Assembly (NCBI GenBank): GCA_949130485.1
Contig: OX422199.1
Coordinates: forward strand, 3,892,402-3,956,401
Length of the DNA stretch: 64,000 nucleotides
Direction: 5' to 3'
From: Agelas oroides
Lineage: Eukaryota; Porifera; Demospongiae; Agelasida; Agelasidae
The notes below the pieces were generated by a model that saw only the letters and a program-made list of their open reading frames with translations, did not search any database and was not told the origin of the DNA. The position numbers were made by a program, and so were the translations under genes. How positions within the stretch are numbered: position 1 is the stretch's first letter; every line of letters starts with the position of its first letter. Positions 46,242 to 54,671 of this stretch are shown here, in pieces.

Positions 46242-47195
46242 TTCCATCCATGCATAGCTGCCATGTGTTGTGTTTAAAAGATTGATCATTGTACTCTGCA
46301 CCTATTGAGGTGTTGTCTTGTCAACTTATCTATAATATCTTTATAGTACAGTAATGTATGCACATAGTAATGAGATTCATAGGTACTTCAATTCTCTACA
46401 CTCAGTACTGCATAAATCCTTCCCATGAAGGAAATATGGAGAACCACACTAGGGAAAGATTTATGCAAAAGTTATAAATGAATGTGGAACATACCCAAAC
46501 AGTATACCTGCAAATAGTACATGATGAGATTCATCGTCGACTACAAAAATATGTGGTTAGGTGTATATCATGGCGTACGGTAGTACGCCATATGTAGGGA
46601 TGACCCCGAAAAAAAAATGGCGGCCACATTCAAAGTGCACAAATGACACGCTCGAAATGTCCGCGTTAGATAAGTCAACGGCCTCCATGAGCCATATCAG
46701 ACATTATCGAGTGCTTCCATGGGCAACAGGATCGTTAAATTTGCTGGAAAGCATCGCTAAGTACCTGACAGTCAAGTCGCTAAAAAAGGCAAATCGTCTA
46801 TCTTCTGACTTTTTCTTCTTCTTCTTTTGCTCACCACGATAGCACGACAACGGCTGAAGCTATTACAACGATTCAAACGCGAAAGATCAGCATAAATTAC
46901 TGGGTATTGTACCCACCACTCATCGTTCTCAAAGAAAGAAGTCGAATTAATCGGCGATTCTCAGGTAACCCCACGCTTATGCTTGCTGCTATACGCCATT
47001 TTGTTAGAATAGAATATTCATAGCGATTACGTCAACAGAAGTTCAACAGCTACAGCACGTGAAGTTGGCATGCAGCTGCGGTTATTCTACTTCCGTAGAG
47101 AACTTGACGATCGATTGATTCCCAAACGATTGCATATGTTGCTACTTTCATACAGCAGTTGACGTACTTGTGCTGGATTTGACAAGGAACGCAGT
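46242..47195. other. Intergenic; CpG-richer patch that could be a promoter
   Basis: Between about 46560 and 47195 the sequence is richer in CpG than its surroundings. It contains a small palindrome (GGCGTACGGTAGTACGCC, 46571-46588). An ORF of 93 codons (46561-46842) ends in a poly-Phe tract and is unconvincing. The position just upstream of the ATG at 47196 is compatible with a plus-strand promoter. Confidence 0.3.
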
Positions 47196-47357
47196 ATGCG
47201 TAACGTCCACAAGAAACGGGCGCGGGATAAGCAGAACTATCTGCGAAACAAAGAAAGCAAAAGGCAAGCGTCCCGTAACAAGTACTGGAAGAACCCGGAA
47301 AAACACTCTTACTCTCCAAGGGTTCCTTTACCACAGTTATGCCTTACCTCTTTATGA
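47196..47357 (+). CDS. Small basic reading, possible first exon
   Basis: From the ATG at 47196 the plus strand encodes MRNVHKKRARDKQNYLRNK, then ESKRQASRNKYWKNPEKHS and ends at TGA after 53 codons. The alternating Lys/Arg/Asn/Tyr pattern (K/R-x-x-YxxNPEK) is like the basic repeats at the N-termini of many transposon-associated proteins of sponges and sea squirts. It may be a first exon whose donor I cannot place, or a relic. Confidence 0.35.
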   Translation: MRNVHKKRARDKQNYLRNKESKRQASRNKYWKNPEKHSYSPRVPLPQLCLTSL

Positions 47358-47704
47358 CCTATGTACCTGCCACCCACCATACACAACCTACACACACCTG
47401 CCCACAATGTATAACCAGCTATAGAAACTGTTCCTTGGACAACACACAACATACAGTGTTACAACCCTGTCATACAACAGAACAGGTAGACAGTCATGTA
47501 TATACCACAGTGCCTTAGAACAACCACTCACACACACATGCACATACCCAATTAGACAACAGTTACACCCATGATTCCATTGTCAAGTGGATAAGTGCAA
47601 ACAGCTAACATCCTCCAGAAATCCATCAACATCAACAATAAACTACATAACAAGTCATTTCACTTGGGGTGTGGTTACACAACAACAACAAAAAAACAAC
47701 AGAA

Positions 47705-48385
47705 ACAAGTCACAAAAAAGTTTGCCAAACGCAAACAAGCACATGTAGGGATGAAATCCTCAAAAACCAACCAAACAAGACGGGAACGACACCACAATAC
47801 TTTTACACCATCCCTACATCTTGTGCCATTTTGCCACCTGTACACAACACAAAACCCTCTACATTTGTACTTATTAGCCCACACCAACCACAAACAAACA
47901 TAGTACTTCACTCCATTCAACTATCTCACAAAATAACCCATCCTTCACAAAGCATTACAAAATTACCACTACTCACTTCACAGCCACCTGTATACAAGAC
48001 AACCCATATCTATCATGCTAAACAGGCATAAAACTTAACAACATAATGCACATTCCAACATAACACACACACTCACCACTCCTCACTCACTCCACACCTT
48101 CTACACACAACTTGGACCATACCTGCTACACTCAGTAGCAACCACCAACAACACAACATACTCACTATGCACAACACACCCACGCCACACCCTTCCATCT
48201 ACAAGACAACCCTCTTCTACACACAACTAACAAACAAATACAAACACACAGTTTTGGCAAAATGGCACAAGATGTAGGGATGGTGTAAAAGTATTGTGGT
48301 GTCGTTCCCGTCTTGTTTGGTTGGTTTTTGAGGATTTCATCCCTACATGTGCTTGTTTGCGTTTGGCAAACTTTTTTGTGACTTG
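47705..48385. repeat. Large inverted repeat: 131-bp arms, about 420-bp spacer
   Basis: The segment 47705-47836 and the segment 48255-48385 are reverse complements with essentially no mismatches by eye. Each arm contains the word GTAGGGATG twice in opposite orientation. The spacer is AC-rich. This could be a foldback transposon, two MITE copies in opposite orientation, or a segment kept identical by gene conversion. A transcript across it would form a long perfect hairpin. Confidence 0.9.
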
Positions 48386-48637
48386 TATACTCCAACTTCT
48401 GCATAGACCTTCCCATGAGTAACTCAAGGAAATTTTGCAAAAGTCACTGAATCGAGGACTCCAACACTGGAAATGGATTAGAGTTGATCTTTTATCTTTG
48501 GTCACTCTATAGGTTGATCATGCTCATTGGTATGACCTTCATAGTGTGTCCTTCACAGTACATCTTCTTAGTAGTTGTTTCAGTTCTTTGCCAATTTTGT
48601 GTAACCAAGTGCTAGTAGATCTTTCCAGCTGCAGGAT

Positions 48638-49039
48638 CTAGTACAGAATGAAATTCTGAACTTTATTGGAAGGCCTGTCTATGTCTGTCCCGGTAGTCCA
48701 TTTCCATGCAGTGATTGGACAGCCAAATGCCAACTTTACATAGGGACGGCTACACTCGTTAACCATCTTTGCGATTGTTGCTACACCAATGGCTATGCTA
48801 TACCAAGCGGATGGTACACAGATTTGTGCCCCAGGTGTGGGGGCTTGTTCCATTATAAAGGATATGTCTGGTGACTGGTGTATGCAAACTAATTCAATCG
48901 CTATCTGCACAATTTCTAATTTGAAGACCAAAAAATGTGTGCAATAACCAACAATAGATATTAAGGAATTAAAACATCTGTGCACACAAATTTCCAATTT
49001 CAGTACTCTCGGCTTAATGGAAGCATATCCAGTAACCAA
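48638..49039 (-). other. Open frame of 133 codons, doubtful gene
   Basis: The minus-strand frame includes MEQAPTPGAQICVPSAWYS and VNECSRPYVKLAFGCPI. There are no domains I recognise and no splice or promoter signals that decide the matter. It lies downstream of the RNF146-like gene on the same strand. Confidence 0.2.
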
Positions 49040-49144
49040 TACACATACATGACAACACTTTGCAAAAAACTACAACAGGACTGCACAGCTGCTACAGTGA
49101 CATGCACTATTGCAAGAATTCATTGATAAAGGGAAAACATAAAT

Positions 49145-49208
49145 CCTTGTTCCCAGACTGCACCCAGCTTTCTGTCACTTGTACGCATGGCGAGAGCCTG
49201 GGAACAAA
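49145..49208. repeat. Hairpin of the CCTCGTTCCCAGGC family
   Basis: Left CCTTGTTCCCAG and right CTGGGAACAA, separated by about 40 bp with a CCAGCTTTCTG / GCGAGAG core. Confidence 0.5.
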
Positions 49209-49317
49209 TGAAATCAAAGATACAAACTCTGTATGCAGATATGCTGTAGACAAAACTAGTATGCTGATAATTCATGGTGCTGTCCAAAGAACAATACTAG
49301 TCAACTCCTGTTACAAG

Positions 49318-49817
49318 CTATGACCGCTCCTGCTCTGTATCTCCCTGAACAGAAATCCCTGCAACACCCTTCACATCTTCTGTCCTAACCACGTCTCGTT
49401 TGATCCTTCTTTGCCTACTTGGAATATCTTCCCTGAACTGCACCATTTTATCAAAGTCCACTATGTAGAAGAAACCAGATATTTGGATTCTCAGAGTTTT
49501 CTTTTGTTCATTGTAAGCATTCTCTATCTCTGAAGAAGTTCGCTTCTCATACATCCACCACCCTCCACTTTTGGCTTCATAGAACCAGTTGTATGAAGCA
49601 AGAGACTGCTGTAATGTGGACTTGATTTCATCTTCATTTACAACTGCAGGTTTGTCTATGTATCCATGAGGAATCGGACTTCTGCATAAAGCACATCTGT
49701 AGCTTCGAACAGCAACACCCTTTAAACACAGGTAGCAGAACATATGGTCACATGGTAGCTTAACTGGGTTGACACAGTCTTCTTGACAAATATAGCACTG
49801 CACTGAACTGTCAGAAC
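49318..49817 (-). CDS. RNF146: RNF146 (Iduna)-like E3 ubiquitin ligase, exon 2: RING and WWE domains
   Basis: The acceptor TATCAATAG at 49818 joins exon 1 in phase (GG-SDSS). The spliced protein is 198 residues. The RING (residues 40-77) is C-x2-C, C55-x-H57-x2-C60-x2-C63, C74-x2-C77, as in QCYICQEDC, LPCDHMFCYLC and CALC. The WWE domain (about 107-175) has YNWFYEAKSGGWWMYEKRTS, GFFYIVDFDKMVQF and RRIKRD. RNF146 binds poly- or iso-ADP-ribose through WWE and then ubiquitinates PARylated proteins such as axin with tankyrase. RING-to-WWE spacing and the trailing KGVAGI motif match the animal family. Vertebrate proteins are about 350 residues; here the chain ends soon after WWE, so the C-terminal disordered region with tankyrase-binding motifs is absent. 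Confidence 0.92.
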
Positions 49818-50840
49818 CTATTGATAAGTAAAAACAAGTAGTATAGTAAGTGGCTTTTGTTTGCAATGTAGATGTTAATACTGTTGAGCCTGGCGTGCAA
49901 AAATACGTGCAAAAATACTACCTGACAGTTTTTGGTACTTTGAGTCATTTTCTACCAGAGATTAAGTCGGAGAACTAAACTGTGCCTATCATTAATTGGA
50001 GGATAGATACCCCTCTCTTTTAGATTTCATCGCTTATGTGTGTTATCTTTGGAGATTATGGTATGTAATTTATATATATGACAGTAGTCAAGCAGAAGAT
50101 TCATTCTTGGCAGTAGCCAAAAAGTGGTCTTACCAAATTATATATGTAAGTGATCTGGTCATTATAACGGCTAGTGGAGTAGCCAGGATCCCAAAGTTTC
50201 CTGGGCAGGTGATTTGTGCAGGCCACGCCCCTTCATCGTAACTTGCATCCCAGGCTGCAGCAAAGAGTGACAAGTATGTATCGTCCCAGATCGTATTTTT
50301 CACACTAGGAATGTGCAGTAGGTTTGTCGAGTTTGGTTGACAAGGGTGCCACTAGGAGCGTTATACTGCACAGGTGGTACTGAATGCCACTCAACATAGG
50401 TTCGCTCCAAGTGGAAAGAATTTTCCCATCAATCCCCAATAGAGTTCTGAAGGCACATACTGAGTGGCTGCTGGGTGTGTTTGCAAACATGTCCAGGAGT
50501 GCCAACAAATGTCCAAACCAATCCCAAAATGTCCTGCTCTATGCTATTATGTACCATGGGATAGTCTGCTTGGTACAAAGTGCATCTCATCCTCATGTAT
50601 ACCACAGGACAAGATAGAATGTCCCACTGCGTACCAGAGTCATATATGGTAATTCCTACTGTCCGTCCTGTCCTCACGTACCACAGGACAGGATGGTATA
50701 GCACAGTACATCCCACTGTGTACCTAACTTGTACTATGGTGGTAGTTGTATGTTGAGTGGGGTAGCACCAACACCGCTGGCACATCGATGTTCAAAATTT
50801 CACACATACATAAAGTGTGAAGTTAAAACATAAAGGGAGA

Positions 50841-51000
50841 TGGGGATGGGGCATTTATGGCTTAGATGGATGGGGCATTTTATGGCTTAAATGGGTGGGG
50901 CATTTATGGCTTAAATGGGTGGGGCATTTTATGGCTTAAATGGGTGTGGTATTTATGACTTAAATGGGTGGGCATTTATGGCTCAAATGGATGGGGCGGT
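50841..51000. repeat. 24-25-bp minisatellite, about seven copies
   Basis: Units of GGGTGGGGCATTTATGGC plus TTAAAT, some with one extra T. It lies in the RNF146-like intron. Confidence 0.8.
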
Positions 51001-51751
51001 TAGTTACTGTTTTTGGGAGATATGCTCAAAACATACTGGTCTTCAGGGGAGTACCCTTTCCGGTCCTCGCATGACCACGGGTTTCGGTCCCTTTGAACTC
51101 CCGACCTGTGGCCTACTACAGAAAGGGCGGGACCACTCCCCACCTAAGGTTTGCTTTGAGGAGCCCAGCTTTTGGTTGGCACATAGTGCTATGGGCATTC
51201 ACAGTGCTATAAATATTCTAATTACTAAACAAATTGGGGGTGGGGCTCAATGGATGGAGTTATCATATTAACTTATAATAACTAGGGGGATGGGCAAACG
51301 GTTAACGTACGGGATTCTGGCTCGCTATCGTGTCGTCTTGGTGGAACGTCTAGGAGGCTTGTTCTTCGCTGGTAGGCGCTCCTGTACCGAAGATAATTCG
51401 GGTCTGTACTGCGGCGACCATCTCACGGTGAGTATTATTAGTTGTTTGTGTGTGATACTCGGTCGACAGGCTTTAAATGGGAGCGTGCTTCTCTTAGTAA
51501 CGGCGTACCTATCCTAGTAACGGCATTGTTACGCTAGTTATGGCGTGTGCTTTACTATAGTAACGGTACGCCTAGGGCTGTAGTCGGTTCCATAAGGCTG
51601 AGCTAGGGCTAGGGCTGGGTTGGGGCTGCTCTGTGTTATCTGCGAGGCTCACTCACAGTGTGAAGCTCATTCACATTAAAAATTACGAGTGTGAGGCTCA
51701 CTCACACTTGAGTTACTACTGTCTTCCCTACCACAGGACAGGATGGTACAG

Positions 51752-51979
51752 TGCACAAAACGTCATCATACTTCACACTTTACAAATGTCTTCAGGTAAA
51801 TACAGCACTTGTAGACACACTTTACAAATGTTTTGTAAAGTGTGTCTACAAGTGCTGTACTTGCCTGAAGACATTTGTAAAGTATGTTTTGTAAAGTGTT
51901 TCTATAAGTGCTGTATTTGCCTGAAAAAGACCCTTCGGGGTCGAAACACTGCAAAAGCATATGATGAAGTTTTGTGCAC
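51752..51979. mobile_element. Foldback element, 228 bp, nested hairpins
   Basis: Outer arms GTGCACAAAAC...TCATCATA (51752-51772) and the complement at 51959-51979. Inside lies a nearly perfect hairpin with arms of about 45 bp (51782-51828 against 51829-51875, around TTTACAAATG). A second partial copy of the right arm follows. It ends with a small stem GACCC-TTCG-GGGTC followed by GAAAC. No coding capacity. Confidence 0.7.
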
Positions 51980-52044
51980 TTGAAGATTGCTCAGGTTAAT
52001 GAATATCAAGTACGTGGACAGGTAAATACACCACCGTGCCTTAC

Positions 52045-52141
52045 CTCCTGTGGTTGTCTCTGACACATCTAGAGACTGTAGCTGCTGAGATAGCAATTCA
52101 AGGTCTTCAGCCTCTGTTCCCTCCTCTTTCTGGCTTGCCAT
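52045..52141 (-). CDS. RNF146: RNF146-like E3 ubiquitin ligase, exon 1
   Basis: The ATG at 52141 starts MASQKEEGTEAEDLELLSQQ followed by LQSLDVSETTTG. The donor GTAAGG at 52044-52039 interrupts a Gly codon completed by exon 2. It encodes a short acidic leader of 32 residues with a helical Leu-rich stretch before the RING, a region that is variable in the family. The frame across the junction is continuous, which supports the pairing. The promoter should lie above 52141; no TATA-like element was pinned down. Confidence 0.85.
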
Positions 52142-53648
52142 GGGACAAAGCTAACAGTGAAAGAACACAAAATGTAAGGAAGGGATTACGGGTCTGCACA
52201 CTCTTCAAGGTGTTAGAGAGTGCAGGGCTGAGTGCCCAGAGCACATCTACTAACTGCAAACTTCTCTACTATTTATCGACAATGTAAATATCAGTGAGCT
52301 GCAATTCTGAATAGTCAGTTTGTATAAGTAACAGCATGGTTTTGAGTCCAAGTGAATGGCTGTTAACACTTTAACCATCGATGAAGTCATTTGGCATCAT
52401 CTGACTTTGGTGGCATGTTATCAGTTGGCACAATCCGTTTTGAAGATAACTTTTGCAAGGATGGGATAGGAGGAGGTGGGCAGGCTTAGTCACAAAGTGC
52501 CATGTACATCACAGTGCCTTGGCTGGCTGTAGAGTGGTCTTGGTCAGCACTGGCTGGACCACTTCTCTCCTTGTTACAACAAACAGGTGCAGGAACCACT
52601 CCTCTCCCCTCGTAGGGGCACCATTTCTGGTACTGTAGGCAGTTTTCAGTCAGGAGGAGCAGTCACTGACTGGAGAGCCCTGACCATTAAAAGCTTGTTA
52701 ATGAGTGGGTGTGATCAAGGTTGTGAACCTCCCAAGAGAATGGCTCAAAGAAGCTCTGGCTCAAGTTTGAGCGCTAGCTCCAAGCAGAAGTGGAATACAG
52801 AAAAAAAAAAAAGGATCCATAGCCTTCTAGTGAACGGCCTACAGTGGTTAATGGCACGAGACAAAGGTGAATATACTTAGCCACAGATGAGTGCCAAATT
52901 GTACAAGAAACATGCTGCTCCTTGGTTAATCACGAACTTTGCCTACTTTACAGTACACTATACTAAGCGTGTAATGTAGTGGTTTATACTATACAAAATT
53001 GTTATAGCAAATTGTTCACACTAAACTAGTAAATGATTATAAGTGTAACATTACTGTATATTACCAGGGAAAAGCTCAACAAGCACACTCATTGGCAGCA
53101 TCGAAGAGGGACAGCTCATGTAAAACTAGACAAGGACAGAAGCTGAACTGAAAAAGTAGGCTCTTGGAGTTTAAGAACAAGATTAATCAAACATTGACTG
53201 TAGTCTCACAATACAGAACTGCTTTTGCAAAATAATTAACGGTGAGCTGTGTACACAAGCTACGCCCCACCGTACAATATAGTGCAGTAAAATCGTGTTA
53301 CAATATTATATTATGTCTCAATACTGTTTGTCAACGTGTAGTATAATGTAGTGTCACCCACTAACCTATATATGGCAACCCACAAGTGTTACATGTATTG
53401 ATTTGTACATAAACTTATATGCGTTAGCATGAACTATCAGTATTCACTGTGGTTGGATAATTGTCTGTGTTGTAGACTGCACATGTCACTTCTAGAGAAC
53501 ATTCTATACTTATCCTCTTTGTATAAATAGCTTGCATTCATGCTTCTGTGCAGAATAATAGTTCTTGGTAAAGATAATAACAATCATGAAAATGGTAAAC
53601 AAAACATGCACTAGCCACCACTTTGTAACAAGAGGGGTACTGTAGGCA
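52142..53648. other. Intergenic; dispersed repeat copy 2 at 52510-52745
   Basis: The segment 52510-52745 (plus strand) is the diverged partner of 42840-43080. A poly-A tract sits at 52801-52812. The remaining 850 bp are AT-rich without supportable genes. Confidence 0.45.
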
Positions 53649-53741
53649 TTAAACAGCTGGATTGTAGTCTCGGACCCAGATCCTCGTTGAATTGAAGAGA
53701 AGGGTCTGGTAAATGGGCTGGGGTGGAAGTCTACACTGCAC
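53649..53741 (-). CDS. Putative terminal exon of an unrecognised minus-strand gene
   Basis: The acceptor GTGCCTACCTTCCAG precedes a 31-codon reading VQCRLPPQPIYQTLLFNSTR then IWVRDYNPAV and TAA at 53649-53651. Phase 0 entry. A competing frame from the same region (ending at 53510) would give a membrane-spanning tail (WWLVHVLFTIFMIVIIFTK), so the real ending is uncertain. Likely belongs with the reading at 53930-54146. Confidence 0.35.
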   Translation of the reverse strand: MQCRLPPQPIYQTLLFNSTRIWVRDYNPAV

Positions 53742-53929
53742 CTGGAAGGTAGGCACACTACAATTTGCATTCTTATGTGTATTTACTACAAACCCTTACC
53801 AAAATAGTGACAGTCTTTGCCAAGTTTGCTTTGTTGTAGATAGAAAGTTGTCAACACTAAGTAGAAAGATTACAATGCTTCTGCAAGAAGCAGGTTCAGC
53901 AGAAGAGATCTATCAGTGACACAAGGTTT

Positions 53930-54146
53930 AGCAACTATTAACATTCCATAGTGTACACTTCCACCACAACCCAATCGTTGGGCCAGTGGCTCAGATAATT
54001 GGATTTTACATTCAGTACTAGAAATCTGCAGAGTGTGGAATTTGGTTACTAATTGACATGGCGCTTGCTTCATGTCTTTTCTACAGACTAGCTCTCCTGC
54101 AGGCACAGATTCAAGCCAGACTTGCACCAGATTGTGTAGAAGAGAC
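53930..54146 (-). CDS. Putative internal exon of the same unrecognised gene
   Basis: After the acceptor TTGACTTCTAG the minus strand reads SLLHNLVQVWLESVPAGEL, a Lys/Cys-rich loop, LVTKFHTLQISSTECKIQL and LGCGGSVHYGMLIVAKP. Even composition and secondary-structure pattern suggest real coding. The donor is weak (GTCACT after a Cys codon, phase 0, matching the next exon). Family not recognised. Confidence 0.35.
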
Positions 54147-54597
54147 CTAGAAGTCAATTTTCACATTCCACAGACTCCTGGTACTGAAGATAAAATTCAA
54201 TTATCTGTTCTGCCGGCCCAATAACTGAGCCTGTATGCCAGACCTTCCTTTCAGCTCTTCAGGAGGAGTCATGGTTGCACTGGTGTTTGTGAGCCAACAC
54301 ATTTTTGCACTGCCGCTCACAGAAGCATGCAAGACTAAATTAAAGTTCAAAGTTCAAACACTTGACATGCTCATTATCATGAATTTCCCCAAAGAACCTG
54401 AGCATCAGGTTTCGTCAGACAAGTCTAAAATTGTCAATCACCCACCTTTTTCAGCATCCAGCTGTTTTTCAAAAAGCCACCAGAAACAACCTTGGGGAGC
54501 ATGCCCTCAAACCCCCCTACATTATCGTGGAACTTGGCTGTTTACAGCACTGGTTTGAGAATAAGATCGGCCAGATGAACAAGTGGCAGCTGTAATC

Positions 54598-54671
54598 ACT
54601 GGACTGGACTACCGGACTGGACTACCGGACTGGACTACCGGACTGGACTACCGGACTGGACTACCGGACTC
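54598..54671. repeat. 13-bp tandem repeat, about five and a half copies
   Basis: Unit CTGGACTACCGGA. Related CCAGT/AGTCC words occur at 41.95, 34.04 and 55.74 kb, so the unit may derive from a dispersed short repeat. Confidence 0.8.

Larger units (their letters stand above)
49818..52044 (-). other. Intron of the RNF146-like gene (2.2 kb)
   Basis: GT-AG intron between the two coding exons. It carries a 24-bp minisatellite (50841-51000) and a 228-bp foldback (51752-51979). No other gene is seen inside. Confidence 0.75.
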
